This document shows positions 14,827 through 22,666 of a DNA stretch of 32,815 nucleotides, in pieces. This DNA comes from an archaeon (GTDB lineage Archaea > Nanobdellota > Nanobdellia > Woesearchaeales > GW2011-AR4). Under the pieces are notes generated by a model. It did no database searches. It was not told the origin of the DNA and saw only the letters and a list, made by a program, of their open reading frames with translations. The position numbers and the translations under genes were made by a program. The stretch spans positions 1-32,815 of the forward strand of contig NZEC01000011.1 in the NCBI GenBank assembly GCA_002688925.1. Direction: 5' to 3'. How positions within the stretch are numbered: the stretch's first letter is position 1; each line of letters opens with the position of its first letter.

Positions 14827-15726
14827 CTAGAAATCCCTCAATTCCTTAAACTCATTGTATCTTTTTTCTATGTCTTTGATATTGATTTTCTTTAGGTTTT
14901 CTATTGAAAATCCTTCTGCGTTTAATGATGCGACAACGCTGCCGTAGATTACGGCTTTTCTCATGTTTTCTTCACTAACATCATTAGTTTTTGTCAGGAA
15001 TCCTGTAAATGCGCCTCCAAAGCAGTCGCCGCAGCCGGTTGGGTCTTTTATGTTTTCTAATGGGTAGCCTGGAGCATTGAAGTGTTTGCTGTCTGTAAAC
15101 AATAATGCGCCATGCTCGCCTTTTTTTATAATGACTGCTTTTGAGACCAGTTTTAATGCTATTCTTGCTGCTTTAACAAGATTAGGAGTGCCGAATAGCT
15201 GCCTTGCTTCTCCGTCATTTAAAATAAGGATGTGGGCTTTTTTTATTGTTTCCAATAATTGCTCTTTTTTTATGTCAATCCAGAAATTCATTGTGTCCAT
15301 TACAATAAGTTCCGGGTTGTTTAATGTGTTGATTACTTTAAGCTGCTGTTCAGGATCAATGTTTGCAAGGAAAACGTATTTTGCATCTTTATAGCTTTCC
15401 GGAACTGCAACAGAATAGGATTCAAGTGAATTAAGCTCTGTCTTCAGTGTTTTGGCTTCATTCATGTCAAACTCATAAAAGCCCTGCCACTTGAATGTTT
15501 TTTCTCCGGTGGTTATTCCATCAATATTTATTTGCCTGCTTTTCAGGAATTCAATATGCTCATTGGGAAAATCCTTTCCTATTATTGACATTATTCCTGG
15601 TTTTGAAAAGAATGATGCTGCAATTGATGCATAACAGGCGCTTCCACCCAATGCATTTTCGACTTTGCCAAAAGGCGTCTCTATGAAATCTAGGGCAACT
15701 GTTCCGATTATAATTGGTTCCGGCAT
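14827..15726 (-). CDS. PfkB family carbohydrate/nucleoside kinase
   Basis: A 299-residue ribokinase-fold kinase. The N-terminal substrate-binding GTVALDFIETPFGKVENALGGSACYASIA stretch carries the GG of the family's first signature. The C-terminal signature reads DPTGCGDCFGGAF, supplying the catalytic Asp and anion hole; ILNDGEARQLFG and VIIKKGEHGAL are also typical. PfkB members phosphorylate sugars or nucleosides. Proteins of this subtype are often next to adenosylhomocysteinase genes in bacteria, as far as I recall, so adenosine made by AhcY is a plausible substrate; this is inference. It lies on the same strand as ahcY, but the Lrp-like gene stands between, so the two are not one operon. 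Confidence 0.87.
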   Translation of the reverse strand: MPEPIIIGTVALDFIETPFGKVENALGGSACYASIAASFFSKPGIMSIIGKDFPNEHIEFLKSRQINIDGITTGEKTFKWQGFYEFDMNEAKTLKTELNSLESYSVAVPESYKDAKYVFLANIDPEQQLKVINTLNNPELIVMDTMNFWIDIKKEQLLETIKKAHILILNDGEARQLFGTPNLVKAARIALKLVSKAVIIKKGEHGALLFTDSKHFNAPGYPLENIKDPTGCGDCFGGAFTGFLTKTNDVSEENMRKAVIYGSVVASLNAEGFSIENLKKINIKDIEKRYNEFKELRDF

Positions 15727-15780
15727 AATATTTTGGAAAAAATGATTGTTTAAAAAGTTTTAGTTTATGATTTTGGAACA

Positions 15781-15804
15781 TTGGCAAATTACGCATAAGC
15801 ACTA
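15781..15804 (-). repeat. degenerate copy of the intergenic 24-nt motif
   Basis: Read on minus, this is TAGTGCTTATGCGTAATTTGCCAA, matching 20 of 24 bases of 18835-18858. Both copies lie in gaps between genes and are preceded by ACTAAGGT, 30 nt upstream here and 13 nt upstream at the other site. The rest of the 174-nt gap (15727-15900) contains an AT-rich promoter region and no ORF or tRNA. Confidence 0.4.
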
Positions 15805-15890
15805 ACTTTGGCAATAATCTCAGATTCAACAAAACCTTAGTAATAAACAAAAAACTTTAATAATAACTATATAATAAATCATTTAAAAAA

Positions 15891-15895
15891 GAGGT
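15891..15895 (+). promoter_or_regulatory. Shine-Dalgarno site of the RCK membrane protein gene
   Basis: GAGGT within AAAAAAGAGGTAG lies 5 bases before ATG 15901 and decides the start. The same AAAAGAGGT form precedes the pilus ATPase and the first twin pilin. Confidence 0.65.
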
Positions 15896-15900
15896 AGTTA

Positions 15901-16668
15901 ATGGCAGATGCTAATATAAAGAATCTTGTATTCGGGATGCTTCTTCTTGTAATCCTTATCTTTGGAGGGGCATACTTGTTCAGCTTCATAGAGGGAGTAA
16001 ACTTATTTGATTCATTATATTCTATTTTTTTGGTTGTGACAACTGTAGAAAGCCCTGAAAATCCCCTCACATTTAATGGAAGAGTCCTGATAATGGTGGT
16101 ATTGGCTTTTGGCATGGGGCTGATGTTTTATATTGCAATATCTATAGCAAGCGCCGTTATAGAGGGAAACACAACATTATTATTAGGCGGAATTAAAGGA
16201 GGTCTGGTCAGAATGAAAAAAGAAAAAAATCATACTATTGTATGCGGTTATGGAAAATTGGGGAAATATGTTTGCAGCATATTAAAGGAGAAAAAGCAAA
16301 AGTATATTGTTATAGATAAAGACAGTGATAAATGCACAAACTTGGTTTCTAGCGGAGAATCTGTTTTGCAAGGTGATGCTTTAGATCCTCGTGTCTTAAA
16401 AAAGGCAGGAGTAGAAAAGGCCAGAGGCCTTATAGGGACTTTAGGAGAAGATTCTGAAAATATATATCTTATAATGACAGCAACTGATCTTAATCCAAAC
16501 CTTGATTTAGCAGCAAAGGCAGAGGAGGAGCATGCAGTTGAAAGGCTGCATAAAGTAGGGGCAAAAATAGTTGTATTGCCGCAGGTTGTTGGTGGGAAAC
16601 AGCTTGCAAATGCATTCCTGGAGCTGGAGAAATCAGAAGATCTTGAGACTATCAGCAAAAAGAAGTGA
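15901..16668 (+). CDS. two-TM, pore-loop-like membrane protein with RCK/TrkA-N domain
   Basis: A 255-residue protein built like a small K+ channel. One membrane helix at about 8-30, a pore-loop region at about 35-60 (FDSLYSIFLVVTTVESPENP), and a second helix at about 62-86 precede a cytoplasmic RCK_N Rossmann domain (TIVCGYGKLGKYV, then IVIDKD) to about residue 240. The pore segment has TTV but not the GYGD that forms the K+ selectivity filter; ESPE stands there instead. It may be a divergent channel or a nucleotide-sensing membrane protein that no longer conducts K+. No RCK_C domain follows. A strong Shine-Dalgarno site fixes the start. The last 80 bases of the gene take part in the inverted repeat with 12481-12620. 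Confidence 0.85.
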   Translation: MADANIKNLVFGMLLLVILIFGGAYLFSFIEGVNLFDSLYSIFLVVTTVESPENPLTFNGRVLIMVVLAFGMGLMFYIAISIASAVIEGNTTLLLGGIKGGLVRMKKEKNHTIVCGYGKLGKYVCSILKEKKQKYIVIDKDSDKCTNLVSSGESVLQGDALDPRVLKKAGVEKARGLIGTLGEDSENIYLIMTATDLNPNLDLAAKAEEEHAVERLHKVGAKIVVLPQVVGGKQLANAFLELEKSEDLETISKKK

Positions 16669-16725
16669 ATTTTTATTCCAGATTCCAGACAATATTAAAT
16701 TCCCCTAAGAATTTATCTGCAATAG
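16586..16725. repeat. inverted repeat, copy B (RCK-gene 3' end plus nuclease 3' end)
   Basis: This is the partner of 12481-12625. Bases 16642-16725 are a perfect reverse complement of 12481-12564; 16586-16641 match with 8 differences. Similarity stops abruptly after the AATAG at 16721-16725. Confidence 0.95.
16673..16725 (-). pseudogene. 3' fragment of the phospholipase D-like gene
   Basis: On the minus strand this holds the last 17 codons and stop of the phospholipase D-like gene, identical to 12481-12533. The rest of the gene is missing: similarity ends at 16725, where a different broken gene end begins. It is a relic of a second tail-to-tail pairing of these two genes. Confidence 0.9.
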
Positions 16726-16836
16726 GCATACTTCGGGTTTATCATCGCATCATACAGGATTTCAAAAATAAGCGAGGAATTCGGCTTTAAGGAAGACGGA
16801 AAAGCGATACAAAAGCTTGTTAAAAAGAGGAAATAG
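16726..16836 (+). pseudogene. 3' end of an unidentified gene, 5' part lost at the repeat boundary
   Basis: An open frame begins exactly at the end of the inverted repeat and runs 36 codons to a TAG at 16834, with no start codon. It encodes a basic, coding-like peptide (ISKISEEFGFKEDG, then LVKKRK at the end). The frame, the Lys/Glu-rich helix-like sequence and the abrupt left boundary point to a gene whose front was removed by the rearrangement. I do not recognise the family. The pilin gene starts 6 nt after its stop. Confidence 0.55.
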
Positions 16837-16842
16837 CCTAAT

Positions 16843-17262
16843 ATGGGAAAAAGAAAAAAAGAGGCCCAGCTAAGTGTAGAATACATGGTGATCATAGGAT
16901 TTGTTACAGTAATAACCATACCCCTGGTAGTGATCTATCATTCTTTCACCCAGCAATCCAGCGAGGAAATAAACTCTGCGCAGATACTTCAGATCGCGAA
17001 GAAGGTAGTTGACGCATCAGAATCAGTATATTATCTTGGCGAGCCTTCCCAGACAACACTAGCAGTAAATATACCCGGTAATATTATCTTGGCAAACCTA
17101 TCCGGCAATGAAGTCGTCTTTAAGATGAAGACAAGGTCTGGAAGAGCAGATATAGTCCAAAGCTCTTCTGTAAACATAACAGGATCTTTGCCGATAAATG
17201 AAGGCGCTTACACAGTAACAATTAAGGCCATATCTAACCATGTTGAAGTTTCTTACAAGTAA
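16843..17262 (+). CDS. class III signal peptide pilin-like protein
   Basis: A 139-residue protein whose N-terminus, GKRKKEAQLSVEYMVIIGF, is an archaeal class III signal peptide: a short basic leader, cleavage before Gln, the QxSxEY motif, then a hydrophobic helix to about residue 35. The remainder is a predicted beta-rich domain with little else recognisable. After cleavage by an EppA-like prepilin peptidase the helix would pack in the core of a type IV pilus filament. It is the first gene of a closely spaced run of five pilin-like genes. AGAGGA at 16826-16831 lies upstream of the ATG and overlaps the preceding gene fragment. Confidence 0.82.
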   Translation: MGKRKKEAQLSVEYMVIIGFVTVITIPLVVIYHSFTQQSSEEINSAQILQIAKKVVDASESVYYLGEPSQTTLAVNIPGNIILANLSGNEVVFKMKTRSGRADIVQSSSVNITGSLPINEGAYTVTIKAISNHVEVSYK

Positions 17263-17263
17263 A

Positions 17264-17659
17264 ATGAACTATATTAAATCCCAGTCATCTACGGAATTTC
17301 TTATCCTAACAGGCTTGGGTTTTCTGATCGTGATGGTGTTTATAGCGCTCTCAGCCAATGAAGTAAAAGAATTTAGGGACCAAAAAGAATTTTTTTTGTT
17401 AAAAGACCTTGCATTAAAACTGCAGAAAGAAGCAAGCATAGCGGCATCTGTCGAAGACGGCTATGAAAGAACATTTACCCTCCCGGACAAGCTTGAAAAT
17501 ACAGTAGACTATTCAATAATAACACAGAACAGCATCATAACAGTAAACTCATCAAAAACAGTTTTTTCTGTTAGAATACCGGACATCACAGGAAACTTCA
17601 CAAAAGGCAGCAATAAGATAGAAAGAAAAGCCGGTAAAATATACATAAACAGGCAATAG
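17264..17659 (+). CDS. class III signal peptide pilin-like protein
   Basis: A 131-residue protein beginning MNYIKSQSSTEFLILTGLGF, a class III signal peptide with cleavage before Gln in QSSTEF and a hydrophobic helix to about residue 30. The rest is a small soluble domain with charged helix and beta segments, likely a minor pilin. ATG 17264 is preferred: it is one base after the previous stop and places the Gln motif at the usual distance from the N-terminus. An in-frame ATG at 17240 would overlap the previous gene and lengthen the leader by 8 residues. The next gene follows after 3 nt. Confidence 0.8.
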   Translation: MNYIKSQSSTEFLILTGLGFLIVMVFIALSANEVKEFRDQKEFFLLKDLALKLQKEASIAASVEDGYERTFTLPDKLENTVDYSIITQNSIITVNSSKTVFSVRIPDITGNFTKGSNKIERKAGKIYINRQ

Positions 17660-17662
17660 AAG

Positions 17663-18796
17663 ATGAAAAAAAATAAGCTAAAAGCACAGATATGGTTTAC
17701 GGATTTTGTTATTGGCACGCTTATATTTTCATTTATGCTCATTGCATATTATACTTATACAACAAACATATCTAAGCAGAATTCTTTTATAATGGATGAT
17801 TTGATTTCTGACGGAAAATCAATTTCTTCTTCGGTTTTGCTTTCTGGATTTCCGGACAATTGGAATAATGCCACAGTGCAAAGCATTGGCATCACAAACA
17901 ACAATCAAAAAATAAATAACACAAAAATAGTGGATTTTAACAGAATTTCCTATGATACGACTAAAAAGCTTTTTGGCACAGCACATGATTATCTTATATT
18001 TTTTACAGATGAAAACGGCACTGTGCTCAATGTAGAGGGAGTTTGCGGCATAGGCAAGCCGGAAATAAATCTGACTTTCAACACAAGATCCGCATATTAT
18101 AATAGTGATGACACTGATTCATTCCTAAAAGATTTTATGATTGAAACATTAGTTGCGGATATTTATAATGAAGATGACCCTATAAATGATTTCGATGCTT
18201 TTATAGTTAATATCAATGATTACGGCTTTGTTGCGATAGAGCATCCTGACCTCTCAACCGCTATTTTTGATAACAATAAGAAAGCAATTGAGGATTACAC
18301 TTCAAACAGGGGATTTTTGATGATGTCTGGACAAATTACCAGCGGCCAGGAAAAAGAGATGGCTGGAGTAAAATACTATAAAAAATCCGGGCAGTCAATA
18401 AGCAACAGGAACTCTACAATAGTTTCTGAGGATGAATTTTTATCATTCACAGTAGGGAAAAACATCATATTCAGCCAGGCTTATTACGTTGAAAATCAAT
18501 CAGAATCACAAAACTTTACCGAGATTGTAAAATTCAACGATGACAATAAAATAGCAGTTTCAAGATGGTCTTATGGCAATGGCAGCGTTTTTTACTTCAG
18601 CGACTTTGATGTTAGCTTCTTCAGCGGAAATTTTGTGGAAGAGATAACAGAAGCAATAAAAAAATGGGGCAATTTTAAGTGCAACCCTATAGATTTAGGC
18701 AACACCCAATATAAAAATTTCATAAAGCTTGAGCGTTTTTTGATATACAATTCAAAGCCAATAAAAATGGTGTTTTACTTATGGAGCAATATTTAG
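17663..18796 (+). CDS. large pilin-like surface protein, function unknown
   Basis: A 377-residue protein with an N-terminus like a class III signal peptide: basic KKNKLK, then AQIWFTDF and a hydrophobic helix (VIGTLIFSFMLIAYY). The remaining 340 residues form an extracellular domain rich in Asn, Ser and Asp with several N-glycosylation-type sequons and only two cysteines. No catalytic motif is recognised. The size suits a minor or tip-associated pilin rather than a major filament subunit. It starts 3 nt after the previous pilin-like gene and is followed by the structured 183-nt gap at 18797-18979. Confidence 0.65.
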   Translation: MKKNKLKAQIWFTDFVIGTLIFSFMLIAYYTYTTNISKQNSFIMDDLISDGKSISSSVLLSGFPDNWNNATVQSIGITNNNQKINNTKIVDFNRISYDTTKKLFGTAHDYLIFFTDENGTVLNVEGVCGIGKPEINLTFNTRSAYYNSDDTDSFLKDFMIETLVADIYNEDDPINDFDAFIVNINDYGFVAIEHPDLSTAIFDNNKKAIEDYTSNRGFLMMSGQITSGQEKEMAGVKYYKKSGQSISNRNSTIVSEDEFLSFTVGKNIIFSQAYYVENQSESQNFTEIVKFNDDNKIAVSRWSYGNGSVFYFSDFDVSFFSGNFVEEITEAIKKWGNFKCNPIDLGNTQYKNFIKLERFLIYNSKPIKMVFYLWSNI

Positions 18797-18979
18797 CTTA
18801 TAACTTAGTAAATAACTAAGGTCGGTATAAAACTCAGTGCTTGCGCGTAAATTGCCAAGTCGAGAAGCCATCTAAGGTCCAGCACAAGCACTGGGTTTTG
18901 AATGAGCTTTGTTGCGAACTCGCACAATCCACTTAGACTCACACAACCCTAAAAACTAAAACTTTTAACATAAAACAAA
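18797..18979. other. structured intergenic region within the pilus locus
   Basis: This 183-nt gap looks more GC-rich than its surroundings. It contains an inverted repeat CTTAGT/ACTAAG (18804-18820), a large hairpin with 15-nt arms that pair fully if one G.U wobble is allowed (18829-18843 with 18885-18899, 41-nt loop), and a small TGCG/CGCA hairpin (18913-18924). CTAAGGTC occurs twice (at 18816 and 18872). Part of it (18835-18858) has a degenerate relative at 15781-15804. It could be an RNA element, a small RNA or a decayed mobile element. No tRNA features are present. Confidence 0.4.
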
Positions 18980-19906
18980 ATGAACAAAAAAGGAGTTTTT
19001 TTTACATTTGCTGCAATTGCCCTGTCTGTTATAATAATAATGTCATTCAATACATACAAGTCATATGATATGAAAGAAAAAACAGATGTTGTTGCAGTGA
19101 GAATAAACACTGTGAACAATTTCATAAAAGATATTGAGCAGGATCTGGAAAAAGGGTTGTTTATAGCAGGTTTCAGGGCTTTTTTAAGCATGGGAGAGAG
19201 TATTGCAAACAAGGGCACTTTTATCACAAATTTAGAGGGAAGCTTTGAAGAATTAGTATTGCAGGGAACATTAAATAATGAGGAATTGAGTCTTATGAAA
19301 GACAGCACTTTTACTGACTGGTCTGAGAAAATAGAAGCACAGGCCAATAAGGTAGGCATCACTGTAAATTTTACAATACTCAGCGTCAGTATAACCCAGG
19401 AAGATGCATGGTCTGTTCTAGTAAATGCTAACTTAAGCCTTGAAGTGAGAGACGAAAAAAACACATCCTCATGGAAAAGAAACAAGAGCATGGCAGCAGA
19501 AATAAGCACAGAAAGTTTTGAAGATCCTCTTTATACATTAAACAGCCAGGGAAGGGTGATAAGCGCAATAACTAAAAGCCCGATAACAGATTTTACTGAT
19601 GAAGGGGATGTAAGCAATCTGTTGGAATTTATCAACAACTCATATTACATAGAATCAAACACCTCTCCTAATTTTTTGATGAGGCTGCAGGGAATATTAT
19701 CAAATTCATCCACCGGAATAGAAAGCCTTGTTAATCTTGAAGAATTCCAAGAACAAGGCCTTGCAATAAAGGACAGAAGTGCAGTTGATTATATTTATTT
19801 TGGCACTCAAAGCACATCAAACTACAGGATTAATAACACACCAGAATGGTTTAAGCTTGATAATGGCCATTTAGAAATTTACAAAGTTCAGAATATAACT
19901 ATATAA
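18980..19906 (+). CDS. pilin-like protein with KKxGVFFT N-terminus
   Basis: A 308-residue protein. It begins NKKGVFFTFAAIALSVIIIMSF, a short basic leader followed by a hydrophobic helix like a type IV pilin, but without the Gln-x-Ser-x-Glu motif of its neighbours. A helical region (about 30-75) and an extracellular domain with several N-x-S/T sequons follow. The next gene has the related start KKRGIFFTIDSI, so the two appear to form a matched subclass. I do not recognise the rest. It lies 4 nt upstream of the von Willebrand protein gene, so the two are almost surely co-expressed, and the product may be its pilus partner or platform. Confidence 0.65.
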   Translation: MNKKGVFFTFAAIALSVIIIMSFNTYKSYDMKEKTDVVAVRINTVNNFIKDIEQDLEKGLFIAGFRAFLSMGESIANKGTFITNLEGSFEELVLQGTLNNEELSLMKDSTFTDWSEKIEAQANKVGITVNFTILSVSITQEDAWSVLVNANLSLEVRDEKNTSSWKRNKSMAAEISTESFEDPLYTLNSQGRVISAITKSPITDFTDEGDVSNLLEFINNSYYIESNTSPNFLMRLQGILSNSSTGIESLVNLEEFQEQGLAIKDRSAVDYIYFGTQSTSNYRINNTPEWFKLDNGHLEIYKVQNITI

Positions 19907-19910
19907 AAAA

Positions 19911-22586
19911 ATGCATAAAAAAAGAGGAATATTTTTCACAATAGATTCAATTTTAGCTGCTGGTATATTCTTTATTATTTTAATTCTAGTATCAACATCT
20001 TATATATCTCAGTCTCCTAAAGTCCATGTAAGCTTTATGTCTCAAGATATAGTAAGGGTTTTTACAAACATCAAAGTAAGTGAGCTGGATAACGATTATG
20101 TAAAAACCTTAATTCAAGAAGGAAAAATAACTAGGCTAAACAGCACAATCTTGGAGCAAATTGGAGAATTTTGGGCAGAAGATCAAATTGATTTGGCAAA
20201 AAACTTTACTAAGAGCATAACCAATTCTTTAATACCTGGACGCTTTGGGCTTGGAGTGTATGTAGATGGAGATGAGATATATTCAAGAAATAAAAGTATA
20301 ACAAGGAATCTTATATCCTCCAGAAAGATAATAAGCGGAATAGAAAAGGACAAACCAATTGAAGGGTTTGCATCCAAGGCTGGATTGACTGGAATAAAAA
20401 GCAAAACGACAAATGCATATACTTATTTTGGAGGATTTGAGGGAGAAGGCAATTTAATAAAAAGGATTGTCCTTCCAAATGATGTAATTGATATAATCAA
20501 CGCCACTTTAGAGGCTGAACCGGGAGGGAATTTTGATTTATATATTAACGGTTTCGATTCTGGAAGCTATACAAAGGGCTCTGCTGGTGGCGGCGCTATG
20601 CTCGCAGATAAGTTTTCAATTGATGAAGATTATTATGAAAATTTCAAAAATGGGATAAACTTTTTTACAATAAATTTTACTGGACTGAATCCGTTTATTG
20701 CAGGAGGTTTTTTAAAGGTGAGATACACAACTTCTGAAATTAATGATACGCTAGAGAATGATAATAAAAGATATTGGTTACCTGGTATAAATGGTTTTAT
20801 CAATTATTATGGTTCGGTATATTCTGCAGGAAATCTGGAAAATATGGAAATCTATTTGGATTTCTTTAGCAACTATACAACATTTATGAAAATTGGAAAT
20901 ACAACTGTTTACAATAATAATACTAATGGCTCAACTACTGCTTTTCTTGACAACTCAACTTTAGCTGATATATTTGCAGCAGACGGTATTTCTTATTCTG
21001 ATTTAAGTAAAAAAGCACTTCCAGTAAGACTTGGAATTGTAAATGTAAGTTCAAAGGGGAATGCTGATGTAATGCTTGTTACTGATGTTAGCGGAAGTAT
21101 GCAATTCTGTACTAGTGGTGATGCAGGTTCGTATCTTAATTGTACAGATTGGTGGGATGACACATTACATCTTAGAGGTGAAAGATGGGTTGATACAATA
21201 ACATGTGAGAGAAAAGTTGATGTGTATAAAGATGCTAGCAATATTTTTGCAGACATAATATTGAATATAAGTGGAAATAAAATTGGTTTAGTAGATTATA
21301 CAAATTATTATGGGGGTTGTCATTGGTTTTGGAGTTGTTATGTTTGTGAATATCCTAATAATTGTGGTTGGAATTGGGCCAATCCAAATTGCATTGTTCC
21401 TTTTCCTGATAGCATTGCCAGAACTAATGATTTAACAATAGATTTAATTACAATGAAAAATGTGATAGACACTACAGAAACATGGTGGGGTACTTGTACT
21501 TGTTGTGGCATAAATAAGGCAGTAGAGATATTAAACGAGCAGAGTAGTGTTGCAAGAAACAAAAGTTTAGTTGTAATGAGTGATGGAGAAGCAAATCACA
21601 TATGCGCAGAGCAAGGAACTGGAAATGCAAAACAAGATGCAATTCAGGCAGCACAAGATGCATGTGGCCAGGGAATAAGTGTTTTTACTATAGGTTTTGG
21701 AGCTGATGTTGATGCAGCAGCATTGCAAGCTATGGCATGCGGAGGTGGAACTTATAATGATGCTACAGACACATCTGAACTTGAAGAAGTTTACAAAGAA
21801 ATTGCTGGGGAGATTATTGAATTAACTTATGAAACACAACAACCTTCTGTAACTCTTACATCGCATCTTAACCCTACTTCATATATACAACTCAATTATT
21901 CTGAAGTCTCTAGTTTAGTATTCGGCAAAATACCATTAAGTTTTGAGACAGATAGATTTGGAAATAATATTACTACAGGAATATTAACTATTCCAGAAAA
22001 AACCACTATATTTGATGCAAAAGTAACTTCTTATTCTGGAGATAAATGGACAGATAACTTTGTTGTTAATAATGATCAAGTTTATAAGTTGACTGACTAT
22101 AATGATGATTATAGTGTTTTGGGAGATCCTTATATTGTTAATATTCCAGTTGAAAATTTAAATACTGGGACTAATAACTTAATAATAAGTACTGGAATTT
22201 CTCCAACTAACAATACTGGAGGCTCTTTAGACGACAGGGCAATTTACACTTTACTGATAAATGCATTTTCAGACTTTTCTGCAGTTGTTGCAAAGTCAGA
22301 AGGATGCAACTGGAATGTAAGATATGAAGATAGCACTACCGATTCAATAACAATACCAACTACTTACAGTAAAAATGATATTTGTTATTATGAAAATGCA
22401 ACTTATGAGCAAGACGATGCGATGGATATAGTAATTTATAATTTATTTGAGAATCTTGATGTTGATAAAGACGGGCTTTTAGATTTAAAAATAAGCGAGG
22501 GAAACTTCAATATAGAGACTTTAACAATATCAAAGGTTCCCAGCTTATGGGGCCCTGCTATTGTAGAGGTTAGAGTTTGGGAGTAA
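19911..22586 (+). CDS. von Willebrand A domain pilus/adhesin candidate
   Basis: An 891-residue surface protein. Residues 1-35 are a pilin-like start (KKRGIFFTIDSILAAGIFFI). An extracellular region at about 80-380 includes a likely beta-sandwich. The vWA domain lies at about 385-620, with the metal-site motif DVSGSM near 391 and the later MSDGE near 554. The vWA domain carries an unusual Cys- and Trp-rich insert at about 465-490 and many further cysteines, pointing to disulfides and an exported location. A beta-rich C-terminal part follows, with an EF-like DVDKDGLLD near 850. vWA domains bind ligands through a metal ion, and in bacterial pili sit at the tip. A tip adhesin fixed to the filament through its pilin-like start is the best guess. 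Confidence 0.75.
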   Translation: MHKKRGIFFTIDSILAAGIFFIILILVSTSYISQSPKVHVSFMSQDIVRVFTNIKVSELDNDYVKTLIQEGKITRLNSTILEQIGEFWAEDQIDLAKNFTKSITNSLIPGRFGLGVYVDGDEIYSRNKSITRNLISSRKIISGIEKDKPIEGFASKAGLTGIKSKTTNAYTYFGGFEGEGNLIKRIVLPNDVIDIINATLEAEPGGNFDLYINGFDSGSYTKGSAGGGAMLADKFSIDEDYYENFKNGINFFTINFTGLNPFIAGGFLKVRYTTSEINDTLENDNKRYWLPGINGFINYYGSVYSAGNLENMEIYLDFFSNYTTFMKIGNTTVYNNNTNGSTTAFLDNSTLADIFAADGISYSDLSKKALPVRLGIVNVSSKGNADVMLVTDVSGSMQFCTSGDAGSYLNCTDWWDDTLHLRGERWVDTITCERKVDVYKDASNIFADIILNISGNKIGLVDYTNYYGGCHWFWSCYVCEYPNNCGWNWANPNCIVPFPDSIARTNDLTIDLITMKNVIDTTETWWGTCTCCGINKAVEILNEQSSVARNKSLVVMSDGEANHICAEQGTGNAKQDAIQAAQDACGQGISVFTIGFGADVDAAALQAMACGGGTYNDATDTSELEEVYKEIAGEIIELTYETQQPSVTLTSHLNPTSYIQLNYSEVSSLVFGKIPLSFETDRFGNNITTGILTIPEKTTIFDAKVTSYSGDKWTDNFVVNNDQVYKLTDYNDDYSVLGDPYIVNIPVENLNTGTNNLIISTGISPTNNTGGSLDDRAIYTLLINAFSDFSAVVAKSEGCNWNVRYEDSTTDSITIPTTYSKNDICYYENATYEQDDAMDIVIYNLFENLDVDKDGLLDLKISEGNFNIETLTISKVPSLWGPAIVEVRVWE

Positions 22587-22634
22587 AAAATTGCAGAATG
22601 AACTTTGATAGATACACACATTTTGATAGAAACA

Positions 22635-22643
22635 TTTTTAAAT
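22635..22643 (+). promoter_or_regulatory. TATA box for the winged-helix/coiled-coil gene
   Basis: TTTTTAAAT, preceded by an A-rich BRE-like stretch, is centred about 27 bases before ATG 22667, fitting a leaderless transcript. It separates this gene transcriptionally from the pilins upstream. Confidence 0.5.
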
Positions 22644-22666
22644 CAATTATCTAATAAATTATTAAA

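Noticed and set aside
12481-16725. Transposon bounded by the long inverted repeats
   Set aside because: The repeats are gene 3' ends, not terminal transposon ends. No transposase lies between them, and the enclosed genes are metabolic; rearrangement or gene conversion explains them better.
18779-18871. 30-codon minus-strand ORF beginning ATGGCTTCTCGACTTGG
   Set aside because: It is short, overlaps the end of the upstream pilin-like gene, has no ribosome binding site or TATA box, and is better explained by the structured intergenic element.
18797-18979. tRNA or SRP RNA in the structured gap
   Set aside because: No T-arm GGTTCGAATCC-type sequence, no acceptor/anticodon cloverleaf and no SRP Alu or S-domain signatures were found.
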